In this document: piece by piece, positions 34,658 to 43,186 of the stretch | How positions within the stretch are numbered: the stretch's first letter is position 1 | How the letters are laid out: each line of letters opens with the position of its first letter | NCBI RefSeq assembly: GCF_019343475.1 | Contig: NZ_CP072453.1 | Span: forward strand, 3,162,001 to 3,226,000 | From: Providencia sp. R33 | Lineage (GTDB): Bacteria > Pseudomonadota > Gammaproteobacteria > Enterobacterales > Enterobacteriaceae | Direction of reading: 5' to 3' | Length of the DNA stretch: 64,000 nt | Program-made: the position numbers and the translations under genes | Notes under the pieces: generated by a model | The model's input: the letters and a program-made list of their open reading frames with translations, nothing else | What the model was told of the DNA's origin: nothing | Databases searched by the model: none

Positions 34658-35389
34658 CTAAGCCTGTTGGCGAGTTGCCGCTAAAACAATTTCACGGATA
34701 CACACCGATTGCGGCTGTTGATAGGCAAAACGAATGGTATTGGCGACATCCTCCGCAGACAGAACTAAACCGCCCATCTCTTTTTTCCACTCTTGGTAGC
34801 CCGATTTAATCCCTTCATCCGTCGTGTGGCTAAGTAATTCTGTTTCAACCGCCCCTGGTGCAATGGTGATCACACGAACATTATGCGGGGCAAGCTCTTC
34901 GCGTAAATTTTCAGAAATGCCGTGAACAGCAAATTTAGTGCCCACATACGCCACGTGGTTTGGAAAGGTTTTTCGCCCTGCGACTGAACTGATATTAATA
35001 ATCGTGCCACTTTTACGCGCTACCATGCCACCAGCAACCGCATGAACACCATTCAACACGCCCTTAATATTCACATCCACCATAGTATCCCATTGGTTAG
35101 GGTCTTGATTTGTGATGTCACCTAAAAGCATCACGCCCGCATTATTTATTAGGCCATCAACCGGGCCAAACTGTGCCTCTGCTTCTTTAACGGAATTAAC
35201 AAAGGCGGTTCTATCCGTAACATCTATAGACTTACATAACGTATTAGGTAAATTTAATGCCAACATGGGTTCAATGCGCCGTGCCAGCAATAAAAGTGCA
35301 TGCCCTTCATTAGACAAAATTTTTGCCGTGGCAAGGCCAATGCCTGAACTCGCACCAGTAATGACCACTAATGATTTTACGTTTTGCAT
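34658..35389 (-). CDS. Short-chain dehydrogenase/reductase (YdfG-like)
   Basis: Classical SDR of about 243 residues. Nucleotide motif ITGASSGIGLATAK is at the N-terminus, NNAGVM in the middle, and the catalytic set in INISSVAGRKTFPNHVAYVGTKFAVHG (Ser, Tyr-x3-Lys). The ATG at 35401 has no ribosome site, while the ATG at 35389 (MQNVKSLVVITG) follows GGGA, so the shorter form is preferred. It is divergent from a LysR-type gene, a pairing that often means the regulator controls the enzyme. Substrate unknown. Confidence 0.85.
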   Translation of the reverse strand: MQNVKSLVVITGASSGIGLATAKILSNEGHALLLLARRIEPMLALNLPNTLCKSIDVTDRTAFVNSVKEAEAQFGPVDGLINNAGVMLLGDITNQDPNQWDTMVDVNIKGVLNGVHAVAGGMVARKSGTIINISSVAGRKTFPNHVAYVGTKFAVHGISENLREELAPHNVRVITIAPGAVETELLSHTTDEGIKSGYQEWKKEMGGLVLSAEDVANTIRFAYQQPQSVCIREIVLAATRQQA

Positions 35390-35498
35390 ATTGCATCCCA
35401 TATAAATTTAATTGATATCTAAAACCATTGGCAGACTATATTTCATCCGAAAGTTACATTAAAATGGTTTATTCTTCTCACAGACATCAAAAAAATCT

Positions 35499-36320
35499 AT
35501 GGATTATCGCCAACTTCACGCCTTTATCGCCGTTTTCGAAGAACGCAATATCACCACGGCTGCACGGCGGTTATTCCTCACACAACCTGCGCTCTCAGCG
35601 ACGATCAAAACGCTGGAAGATAGCTTAGGCACCCAGCTGTTTAAGCGCTTACCAAGAGGCGTTGATGTCACTGAAGATGCGCGAATTTTATACCCGCATG
35701 CACAACGCATGGTGGCTGAGTTAGACACTCTGGCAAGCAGCTTTAAACGTGAAAAAAACCGCCAGCCTCTGCAAATTGGCATTGAAGAGGATATCGCTAA
35801 TCAACACATTTGCGCGTTCCTAAAACAAGTTCAAGACCCTGATTTTCATTTATTAATCTCCTTGGAGTCAGGTTGCAAAGGAGATATCCGTCTTGCTTGC
35901 GAAGAAATGCGCTGTGAAGATGAGCTGTTTATTCCACTCATTAGTGAGCCATTTGTTTTAGTAATGTCACCTGAGCACCCACTCGCCAGTAAAAAGGCCA
36001 TGACATCCGCTGAGTTACACGGATTGAGTTGGGTTATGTGCCCTGAGCTCACTTGGCACCAGCGTTTTTTACCGATTTACGGCGCGACAGCAAATTCCCC
36101 CTCCGCCCATGCCAGCACCTTTTCCCTCGCGCTTGCTCTGGTAGCACTCAACTTAGGCGTGGCAATCGTGCCCCAATCCCTTGCCAGTGAACACGCAAAC
36201 ATCGTTTCCCGCCCTTTACCTGTCCATGCACTGTCACGACGTATCGGCGTGTGTTATGCCATCCAATCATTGTCTTCCCCTGCGGTAGAGCAGCTTATCA
36301 ACCATTTAACTCGTCAATAG
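35499..36320 (+). CDS. LysR-type transcriptional regulator
   Basis: N-terminal winged helix-turn-helix (MDYRQLHAFIAVFEERNITTAARRLFLTQPALSATIKTLEDSLGTQLFKRLPRGV) followed by a substrate-binding domain. At 273 residues it is shorter than the usual ~300, the loss being in the first half of the effector domain. It is divergent from the SDR gene with about 110 bp between starts, so that gene is a likely target. The FhlA-type box of the fdhF promoter begins just 3 bp after its stop codon. No specific family name is supported. Confidence 0.88.
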   Translation: MDYRQLHAFIAVFEERNITTAARRLFLTQPALSATIKTLEDSLGTQLFKRLPRGVDVTEDARILYPHAQRMVAELDTLASSFKREKNRQPLQIGIEEDIANQHICAFLKQVQDPDFHLLISLESGCKGDIRLACEEMRCEDELFIPLISEPFVLVMSPEHPLASKKAMTSAELHGLSWVMCPELTWHQRFLPIYGATANSPSAHASTFSLALALVALNLGVAIVPQSLASEHANIVSRPLPVHALSRRIGVCYAIQSLSSPAVEQLINHLTRQ

Positions 36321-36323
36321 CCG

Positions 36324-36340
36324 TCGACACTTTTGACGAT
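36324..36340 (+). promoter_or_regulatory. Putative FhlA-binding box upstream of fdhF
   Basis: TCGACACTTTTGACGAT, about 100 bp upstream of the sigma-54 promoter of fdhF. The same 17-bp pattern recurs upstream of hydN (40749-40765) and hyfA (53680-53696), each with 15 of 17 matches to one another. Position agrees with known FhlA upstream activating sequences. Confidence 0.7.
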
Positions 36341-36431
36341 CACGCTGTTCGCCAAACGGCACAACACAGCGTTAGTCACATCAAAAACAATAAATTCAAT
36401 CAGTTAGATATCAATAAATTTACCTTAAAAA

Positions 36432-36449
36432 TTGGCATAAACCCTGCAT
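36432..36449 (+). promoter_or_regulatory. Sigma-54 promoter of fdhF
   Basis: TTGGCATAAACCCTGCAT has the -24 GG and -12 GC with the required 10 bp between them and resembles the E. coli fdhF promoter. The fdhF start codon is 57 bp downstream. Confidence 0.85.
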
Positions 36450-36505
36450 TAGCTTAGGTGTTAAGGCGGCAATAACCGCTACATAAAAACACAGGAGCAA
36501 TGTTG

Positions 36506-38653
36506 ATGGAAAAAGTCATCACCGTCTGCCCGTATTGCGCCTCAGGCTGTAAAATATACCTGAAGGTGGAGAACGGGAAGATCATCGGCGCAGAGGGCGC
36601 AAATGGTCACACCAATGAAGGGGAGCTCTGCCTAAAAGGTTATTATGGCTGGGACTTCATTCACGATACGAAAATATTAACGCCTCGCTTAAAAAACCCG
36701 ATGATCCGTCGTGAGCGTGGTGGCAAGCTCGAAGTGGTTTCATGGGAAGAAGCGATTGAATTTGCCAGTTCTCGGTTACTGGCAATTAAAGAAAAATATG
36801 GCCCTAAAGCCATCATGACGACGGGTTCATCCCGTGGCCCGGGTAATGAAGCCAACTTTGTGATGCAAAAATTTGTTCGTGCAGCCGTCGGTAGCAATAA
36901 TATCGACTGCTGCGCACGTGTCTGACACGGCCCTTCGGTTGCAGGTCTGCAGCGTTCGGTCGGTAATGGCGCAATGAGCAACTCAATTGTCGAAATTGAG
37001 GATACCAAATGCATTTTTGTCTTCGGTTACAATGCCGCAGACTCACACCCTATTGTCGCTCGCCGAATTTTAAAAGCGAAAGAAAAAGGGGCTCAAATTA
37101 TTGTTTGCGATCCGCGTTATATTGAAACTGCGCGCATTGCAGATATTCACTTACCTTTGAAAAACGGGTCAAACATTGCGTTACTGAATGCATTTGCCCA
37201 CGTGATCATCGAAGAAAACCTGTATGACAAAGCATTTATTGATGCACATACTGAAAAATTCGAAGAATATCGCACCTTAGTCGCGCCCTATACCCCTGAA
37301 TCAGTGGAAGAAACCACGGGTATCAAAGCAGAAGACATTCGCAAAACAGCCCGCATGTATGCCAAAGCAGAAAGCGCGACGATTTTGTGGGGCATGGGTG
37401 TCACCCAGTTCTATCAAGGTGTTGAAACTGTTCAATCCCTCACTAGCCTTGCGCTACTCACAGGGAATTTAGGTAAGCCGCATGTTGGCGTTGGCCCTGT
37501 TCGGGGTCAAAACAACGTACAAGGCGCCTGCGATATGGGTGCACTGCCAAATACCCTGCCGGGCTACCAATATGTGTCGGATACCGCTGCACTGGAAAAA
37601 TTCGCTCAATTCTGGGGCATTGAAAGCATGCCAGCAGAGAACGGCATTCCCCTGAGCGAAGTGCCACACTTTATTGATGAAGGTGTGTTAAAAGCTCACT
37701 ATGTGATGGGGGAAGACCCGCTACAAACGGAGCCTGACCTTGCTACTATCCGCCGTACTTTCGATAAGCTCGAGCTGCTGATTGTCCAAGATATCTTTAT
37801 GACCAAAACCGCGTCCATTGCCGACGTGATTTTCCCTGCCACGTCTTGGGGGGAACATGAAGGTGTGTACACCGCCGCTGACCGTGGTTTCCAACGCTTC
37901 TATAAAGCAGTTGAGCCTGTCGGTGACGTAAAAACAGACTGGGAAATCATTAGCTTAATGTCAACCGCTATGGGTTACCCAATGCACTACAACAACACCA
38001 AAGAAATTTGGGATGAGTTACGTGAATTGTGCCCAATTTATTATGGCGCGACCTATGAAAAAATGGCGGACTTAGCCTATATTCAATGGCCGTGTAAGAC
38101 ATTAGACAGCCCCGGCACGGAATATTTGTACGAAGGTGGTCAATTCGACACGCCAAATGGCAAAGGCCAATTCTTTACCTGCGATTGGCGCCCACCGATT
38201 GACCAAGTTAGCACAGAATACCCGATGGTTTTAGCAACAGTGCGCGAAGTGGGCCATTACTCGTGCCGTTCAATGACGGGTAACTGTAAGGCCTTGGCGG
38301 CGTTAGCGGATGAACCAGGTTTTGTACAAATCAATACCGCAGATGCAAAATCGTTAGGAATTAAAGACCAAGAGCTAGTTTGGGTGGCATCACGGCAAGG
38401 TAAAGTCATTACCCGAGCCAATATCAGTGACCGACCTAATAAAGGAGCGGTATACATGACTTATCAGTGGTGGATTGGTGCCTGTAATGAGTTAGTAGCA
38501 GAAAACCTCAGTCCAATTACCAAAACTCCTGAATATAAGTACTGTGCGGTACGCGTTGAGCCCATTGCAGACCAACAAAAAGCTGAGTATTTCGTTGTTC
38601 AGGAATACACAGGGATTAAACGTCGGTTACGTGAGGCGGCCGAAGGCCTTTAA
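36506..38653 (+). CDS. fdhF: Formate dehydrogenase H, selenocysteine-containing (FdhF)
   Basis: Molybdenum/selenium formate dehydrogenase of formate hydrogenlyase, oxidising formate to CO2 and passing electrons to the hydrogenase. An in-frame TGA at 36923-36925 encodes Sec140, within DCCARV-U-HGPSVAG as in E. coli, so the gene is intact and not frameshifted. The N-terminal cluster motif is CPYCASGCKIY plus GELCLKGYYGW. Translation most likely starts at ATG 36506, eight nt after GGAG (the ATG at 36500 is too close), giving 715 residues, exactly the E. coli length. Upstream are a sigma-54 promoter and FhlA-type box; a strong terminator follows. Unlike in E. coli, it lies beside fhlA, hydN and the hyf operon. 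Confidence 0.97.
36926..36964 (+). promoter_or_regulatory. Bacterial SECIS element in fdhF mRNA
   Basis: Immediately after the UGA codon, the mRNA can form a stem-loop with the inverted arms TTGCA and TGCAG around the apical GGTCT, the same apical loop seen in E. coli fdhF. It would recruit SelB-tRNA(Sec) for selenocysteine insertion. Confidence 0.85.
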
Positions 38654-38673
38654 TTTTCGTTAAATAATCACCT

Positions 38674-38708
38674 AAGCCAATGGTTCCAGTCAAACCATTG
38701 GCTTTTTT
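38674..38708 (+). terminator. Terminator after fdhF
   Basis: AAGCCAATGGTT (38674-38685) pairs perfectly with AACCATTGGCTT (38693-38704) around a 7-nt loop and runs into six T residues, about 20 bp after the stop codon. Confidence 0.92.
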
Positions 38709-38934
38709 ATTTAGTTAATTAATAATAAGTATATTAATAAAATATTGATAATCTGTTATTCAGTCTGATTTCAAAAAAATTAAATTATATTTGAATAAAT
38801 TTAATCACAGTCGTGACCTTCAAATATAAATAATAATTAATTTCATTAAGGCTATTATTGTTCATTTTATATGACTATCAATTATATAAAAACAGTAATA
38901 AGCAACCTGATAAATATAATCAAAAAACATACAA

Positions 38935-40551
38935 TTAAAATAAATCTTGAACCGAGATCCCTAACCGCTGCATACGTGATAATAATGTGGTGCGTTTTAA
39001 CCCTAAGCGGGTTGCAGCCCCCCTCGCACCAGCCACCACGCCGTTTGTCGCTCGTAGCGCCGCAATAATTCTATCTCTCTCTTCATCGTCACTTTCAGGG
39101 GCTGCGGTTTGCATGCGTTTTTCTATGGCACTGGGCTTTTCAAAGGCATTTTTAAGGCGTGAAGGCTTTGGGATATTGAGTTCATGTAGTTGTAAATTCA
39201 AAGTATTTCCACGGGTTAAAATCACCGCTCGCTCAATGACATTTTCCAACTCACGGACATTACCTGGCCACGGATACAATGATAACTGTGCCAGTGCTTC
39301 ACGGGGAATACACTCAATCTTACGGTTCATACGCTGCGCAATTTTTTGCGTAAAATGGGTGGCAAGTAGTGGAATATCTTCAGGCCTTTCACGTAGCGGC
39401 GGGATAATAATCGGGAACACATTCAGCCGATAATACAGATCTTCGCGGAACTCACGCTCATCCGTCATGCCCTTTAAGTCACGATTCGTTGCCGCAATCA
39501 GCCGTACATCCACAGGAATAACTTTGTTACCACCGATACGTTCTATTTCACGCTCTTGTAGCACACGAAGTAATTTTGGTTGTAATTCCAATGGCATATC
39601 GCCGATTTCATCTAAAAACAGCGTGCTTTTATCTGCCATTTCAAAACGGCCAATGTGCGTAGTGGTTGCTCCAGTAAATGCGCCTTTATCGTGACCAAAT
39701 AAGTCACTTTCCAACAAACCAGACGGGATCGCCGCACAATTCATTTTAATAATTGCACGGCGATGTCTGTCACTTAACCGATGAATAGCGCGGGCAATTA
39801 GCTCTTTACCTGTTCCCGTTTCCCCTAAAATCAATACGGTACTGTCGCTGCGTGCCACCAAATCCACTTGGTCGAGCACATTACGCATGGCGGCACTTTG
39901 AAAAATGATTTCGCTAAAACTCTCATTACCGTGAATTTGCTCATTGAGCCAGAGGTTTTCATTTTTCAGACTGTCTTTTAGGCGAGTAATTTCGCCATAT
40001 GCCGCCGCATTGTCTACCGCAATAGCAAAGCGCGCCGCAATCTGTTTGAGTAAATTGCAGTTATCATCGGTGAAAATATGGGTATCTTCGTGGGATAAGA
40101 CTAAAACGCCAAGGGGCTTATGGTTAAATGCCAACGGCAATAATAGTGTTTCCGTCATTCCTTGAGCACACACGTGCTGATACAGTGGGTCTTGGGTCGA
40201 TTGGTCAAGAGCTAAGCGCATAGACTGATTACTTTCAAGCACTTGCGTTAAATCAGGGTGTAGTTCGTTTAAATGATATTGAGTTTTTTCGACGGGTTTT
40301 CCGCGGCGGTGATGGCTTGAATAACAAAGGTATACCGCTGAGCTATAATTATCACACAGGGCAATACTAATTTGGCTAATACCAAAAAAGCGGTAAATTT
40401 CCCGGGAAACTTCGGCAACTAATCCATCCATTTCTAAATGTGATAAAACGGAATTAGTAATATCTACCAGTATTCGATATTGGTCGCGTTCATGGCGTAT
40501 ACGTTCATTACTTTCAGTGATCCCCACAAATACCCCATTCTTTTTAATCAT
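38935..40551 (-). CDS. fhlA: FhlA-type sigma-54 activator lacking the first GAF domain
   Basis: Enhancer-binding activator of formate hydrogenlyase genes. The 538 residues comprise one GAF domain (about 20-185, starting RDQYRILVDITNSVLSHL), the AAA+ module (Walker A GETGTGKE 243-250, GAFTGA 290-295, Walker B LFLDEIGD 311-318) and a C-terminal Fis-type HTH (GARGAATRLGLKRTTLLSRMQRLGI). E. coli FhlA has 692 residues with two GAF domains; the first is absent here. An in-frame TAA six codons before the ATG and AT-rich noncoding sequence beyond show it is not simply mis-started. The AAGGAA just before the ATG is unusually close, so the exact start is uncertain. It lies between fdhF and hydN, divergent from hydN. 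Confidence 0.88.
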   Translation of the reverse strand: MIKKNGVFVGITESNERIRHERDQYRILVDITNSVLSHLEMDGLVAEVSREIYRFFGISQISIALCDNYSSAVYLCYSSHHRRGKPVEKTQYHLNELHPDLTQVLESNQSMRLALDQSTQDPLYQHVCAQGMTETLLLPLAFNHKPLGVLVLSHEDTHIFTDDNCNLLKQIAARFAIAVDNAAAYGEITRLKDSLKNENLWLNEQIHGNESFSEIIFQSAAMRNVLDQVDLVARSDSTVLILGETGTGKELIARAIHRLSDRHRRAIIKMNCAAIPSGLLESDLFGHDKGAFTGATTTHIGRFEMADKSTLFLDEIGDMPLELQPKLLRVLQEREIERIGGNKVIPVDVRLIAATNRDLKGMTDEREFREDLYYRLNVFPIIIPPLRERPEDIPLLATHFTQKIAQRMNRKIECIPREALAQLSLYPWPGNVRELENVIERAVILTRGNTLNLQLHELNIPKPSRLKNAFEKPSAIEKRMQTAAPESDDEERDRIIAALRATNGVVAGARGAATRLGLKRTTLLSRMQRLGISVQDLF

Positions 40552-40748
40552 TTCCTTGAGATGTTATAAACACTCAAACTAATGGCCATTGATATAATTA
40601 AACATCAATACGACACCAAATAAGATTATTGTAATGACTCTAAAGAAAAATAATATCATTGACTGATTTAACTTTGATCCAATCCCCTATTTTTTCACGG
40701 TAAATTAAACTGTAATATATATTATTATATAACGATTCAATATTAAAC

Positions 40749-40765
40749 GTCGTCATTATTGTCGA
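40749..40765 (-). promoter_or_regulatory. Putative FhlA-binding box upstream of hydN
   Basis: On the minus strand TCGACAATAATGACGAC, matching the hyfA box at 15 of 17 positions. It is about 100 bp upstream of the hydN sigma-54 promoter. A second half-site TTCGACACGC (minus strand) lies at 40768-40777. Confidence 0.65.
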
Positions 40766-40855
40766 AAGCGTGTCGAATATATTTATTTTCTACAAATGAA
40801 ATACCTAATTGTTTATTAATATATTGATTTAACTGAATTTAATTATTCCATCAAT

Positions 40856-40873
40856 TTGGCACGATCCATGCTT
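40856..40873 (+). promoter_or_regulatory. Sigma-54 promoter of hydN-hypA-hypC
   Basis: TTGGCACGATCCATGCTT contains a consensus -24 TTGGCAC and -12 TGC with 10 bp between GG and GC. hydN starts 80 bp further on. Confidence 0.88.
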
Positions 40874-40952
40874 ATACCTGAGTATCTAAATTGAAAACAA
40901 GTACATCGGAACGTTGAATGTATTGTCATCATCTATTATTCAGGAGAGTAGG

Positions 40953-41501
40953 ATGAACCGTTTCATCATTGCAGATCCCAAAAAATGCATTGGTTGCCAT
41001 ACTTGCGAAGTCGCGTGTGTGGTGTCCCACCAAGAACAAGAAACGGGGATTGCCACTGTCGTCAAAGATGAATTTTTCCCACGAATTCATGTATTAAAAG
41101 GCTATACCGTCAGTACGGCAGTGGTGTGTCGCCAATGTGAAGATGCGCCATGTGCTAATGTGTGCCCAAATGGCGCAATCAGCCGCAAAGACGATTTTGT
41201 CTATGTTGACCAATCAAAATGTATTGGTTGTAAAACCTGCGTTATTGCCTGCCCTTACGGCACCATGGAAGTGATTAGTCGACAAGTCGACCAGCAAGTG
41301 ACCGCTCTCAATACCATCCCACAATACCGTGCAGAAGCCCATAAATGCGATTTATGCCATACCCGAGAAGGTGGCCCTGCTTGCGTCGAAGTGTGCCCAA
41401 CGGAAGCGTTGATGGTTGTCGATAGAAACCGTATGGATGAAATCGTTAAAGAGCGCCGACGCCGTGCTGCCTTTGAAATTCCGCCGGATATCCTGCTGTA
41501 A
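40953..41501 (+). CDS. hydN: Formate-hydrogenlyase-associated ferredoxin-like protein HydN
   Basis: Iron-sulfur electron-transfer protein of 182 residues with four CxxCxxCxxxC-type [4Fe-4S] motifs: CIGCHTCEVAC, CRQCEDAPCANVC, CIGCKTCVIAC, and CDLCHTREGGPACVEVC. In E. coli HydN supports FdhF activity in the formate hydrogenlyase system. ATG at 40953 follows AGGAGAGTAGG; an in-frame upstream start at 40914 has no ribosome site. First gene of the hydN-hypA-hypC operon, behind a sigma-54 promoter. HycB-like electron carrier is a close alternative because the families are similar. Confidence 0.9.
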   Translation: MNRFIIADPKKCIGCHTCEVACVVSHQEQETGIATVVKDEFFPRIHVLKGYTVSTAVVCRQCEDAPCANVCPNGAISRKDDFVYVDQSKCIGCKTCVIACPYGTMEVISRQVDQQVTALNTIPQYRAEAHKCDLCHTREGGPACVEVCPTEALMVVDRNRMDEIVKERRRRAAFEIPPDILL

Positions 41502-41511
41502 GGAGCGTGCT

Positions 41512-41853
41512 ATGCATGAAGTTGCATTATGCCAAAATGCTTTTGAAATCATTGAACAACACGCCAAGCAAAACCATGCCCAGCGTGTCACAGGGGTTTG
41601 GCTCGAATTAAGTGCTGTCTCTTGTGTGGAAGAGTCTGCTGTGCATTTTTGCTTCGACATTATTTGCCGCAATACCCTTGCGCAGGGTGCTACGCTCCAT
41701 GTGTCTACCGTGCCTGCACAGGCACAATGCCGCGATTGCCAACGTACCGTGCAAATCACCCAATTTGAAGCGGGCTGCCCACACTGTGGCAGCCGAAACT
41801 TGCACGTGGATAGCAGCAGTAGCATGCAGGTCAAACAGATTGAAGTTGAATAA
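41512..41853 (+). CDS. hypA: Hydrogenase nickel-incorporation protein HypA/HybF
   Basis: Nickel-delivery chaperone for [NiFe]-hydrogenase maturation, working with HypB. The 113 residues start MHEV, whose His2 binds nickel, and a zinc site is formed by two CxxC pairs (Cys73/Cys76 and Cys89/Cys92). In the HybF/HypA comparison it looks closer to HybF (CVEESAVHFCFDI, C-terminal IEVE). It follows hydN by 10 bp with AGGAG before the start. Confidence 0.93.
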   Translation: MHEVALCQNAFEIIEQHAKQNHAQRVTGVWLELSAVSCVEESAVHFCFDIICRNTLAQGATLHVSTVPAQAQCRDCQRTVQITQFEAGCPHCGSRNLHVDSSSSMQVKQIEVE

Positions 41854-41874
41854 TATTCTATGTAGGAGTTTGTT

Positions 41875-42147
41875 ATGTGTTTAGGCATCCCCGGAAAAGT
41901 GGTCAGCGTAGGCGAGTCCCCGATGGATACCGCCCAAGTTGAAGTTTGCGGTGTCAAACGCGATGTGAATATTGCGCTAGTGTGTGAAGGGGAAACCGCA
42001 GCAATGATTGGCAAATGGGTGCTTGTCCACGTGGGCTTTGCGATGAGCATCATTGATGAACAAGAGGCGCACGATACCCTTGCCGCACTCATGGCGATGG
42101 AAGAAGTCGAGGAAGATGTAGGCTACTTTTTACGAGGCAATGCTTAA
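41875..42147 (+). CDS. hypC: Hydrogenase assembly chaperone HypC/HybG
   Basis: Small chaperone of 90 residues that binds the large-subunit precursor and HypD during Fe(CN)2CO cofactor delivery. It begins MCLGIPGKV, with the essential Cys2, and contains EVCGVKRDVNIALV and GKWVLVHVGFAMSIID, closest in spelling to HybG. It is last in hydN-hypA-hypC; hypB, hypD, hypE and hypF are not in the window. It converges on the hycH-hycI fusion gene. Confidence 0.93.
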   Translation: MCLGIPGKVVSVGESPMDTAQVEVCGVKRDVNIALVCEGETAAMIGKWVLVHVGFAMSIIDEQEAHDTLAALMAMEEVEEDVGYFLRGNA

Positions 42148-42199
42148 GTTGAGGACAAATCGCAGCGCCTCACCGCACTGCGATCCGCCCCCTAGGCAT

Positions 42200-43186
42200 T
42201 TATTCCCCCTCAAATAGGGTAAAGCCGCCTAACCCTTGCCACTGAGGTAACGCGGCATACACTTGTTGCACTGCCGAAATCACCTTCTCATTCATTGGCA
42301 TATAAAAACCCACTAAGTCTGGCTGAATACCTAAGAAAATAATCTCTTCGATATCCTCTTTTAATTGGTCGATTAAAAAATTTAACGGCAAATTATGGGT
42401 GCTCATGATAAACATTTCAGCGATATCATCGGGGTCAATAATTCGTATTTCACCCGGTGCTAAGCCAATATCGGCGGCATCCACAATCAACAAGCGCTGG
42501 GGTTTTAATGCACGCACTTGGTGAGACACACTTTCAGGGCTGCTCCCGCCGTTAATCGCCTGCCAGCCATCAATCGGGTTGGCTTCCATTAAATCGAATA
42601 ACATCGGCCCTGCACCGTCATCCCCCATCATACTATTCCCAACAGCCAACATCAGGTTTTGCACAGAGGGTTGGTTTGGTTCGGCTAATACCTTGTTTTC
42701 AGTAAATTCATCGTCTAATGATGGGGAACCTTGTCTGGTTGTATGCCCTACGCCCTGCCGCTTTACAATCAAATAAATCGCGGGTTCCCGCTCAATTTCG
42801 CCGAGAAGCTGGATCAGCGTTTTGCTCCACGCTTGATAAGGGGACTGCGGGTCTTTGGCAAAACCATCTAATGCCAACGCCAACATATTGGTATGGGTCG
42901 AGTCGATATTAATTTCACCAAAGGTGATTAAGCCTTGTAACTTACGACGAGCCTCCCCCTCAGGTAAGGCTTGAACCCAAGACTGATAGCCTGTTAGCGG
43001 GCAGACTAGCTCGGTTTTCAGGCAATCAATCATCCCAACGTGGTGGCCTATCGCCAACGAGTAATACATCACTTGCTGGGCATCTTCTGGAATGTCATCG
43101 TCACTGTCGACAAACTTTTGGCGCAAAGACCAAAAAAAGACTTCGCCTTCCGTTGGCGAAGAGCTAGCCGAAGCTGGACTAGTCAT
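42200..43186 (-). CDS. HycH/HyfJ-HycI fusion: formate hydrogenlyase maturation protein plus endopeptidase
   Basis: A single 328-residue reading frame combining two proteins that are separate in E. coli. Residues about 15-145 match HycH/HyfJ (FWSLRQKFVDSDDDIPEDAQQVMYYSLAIGHHVGMIDC; AIYLIVKRQ). A linker of about 30 residues follows, then residues about 177-328 match the hydrogenase maturation protease HycI (LAVGNSMMGDDGAGP, LLIVDAADIGLAPGEIRIIDPDDIAEMF, STHNLPLNFLIDQLKEDI). The nickel-binding residues of HycI are kept as Asp190, Asp236 and His264. The protease half should remove the C-terminal extension of HyfG after nickel insertion. It is the last gene of the hyf operon, overlapping hyfI by 8 bp. 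No internal stop or start suggests two separate products. Confidence 0.9.
   Translation of the reverse strand: MTSPASASSSPTEGEVFFWSLRQKFVDSDDDIPEDAQQVMYYSLAIGHHVGMIDCLKTELVCPLTGYQSWVQALPEGEARRKLQGLITFGEINIDSTHTNMLALALDGFAKDPQSPYQAWSKTLIQLLGEIEREPAIYLIVKRQGVGHTTRQGSPSLDDEFTENKVLAEPNQPSVQNLMLAVGNSMMGDDGAGPMLFDLMEANPIDGWQAINGGSSPESVSHQVRALKPQRLLIVDAADIGLAPGEIRIIDPDDIAEMFIMSTHNLPLNFLIDQLKEDIEEIIFLGIQPDLVGFYMPMNEKVISAVQQVYAALPQWQGLGGFTLFEGE

Larger units (their letters stand above)
40552..40952. other. Divergent fhlA-hydN control region
   Basis: About 400 bp of AT-rich sequence without a gene, containing the FhlA-type box, an additional half-site and the hydN sigma-54 promoter. No remains of a missing fhlA N-terminal coding segment were found. 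The fhlA promoter itself was not identified. Confidence 0.7.

Noticed and set aside
36500..36974. fdhF as two genes or a frameshifted pseudogene
   Set aside because: The TGA is the selenocysteine codon: flanking residues, position 140 and a SECIS hairpin match E. coli FdhF.
41352..42092. A 246-codon minus-strand frame opposite hydN/hypA/hypC
   Set aside because: The plus strand encodes clear hydN, hypA and hypC; the antisense translation has no recognisable domain.
42159..42184. Hairpin ATCGCAG/CTGCGAT between hypC and the fusion gene as a terminator
   Set aside because: A 7-bp stem with a 12-nt loop and no T-run on either strand; too weak to call.
42200..43186. HycH and HycI joined only by a sequencing error
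   Set aside because: The frame has a sensible ~30-residue linker and no frameshift signature, and both domains are complete; treated as a real fusion, to be confirmed.
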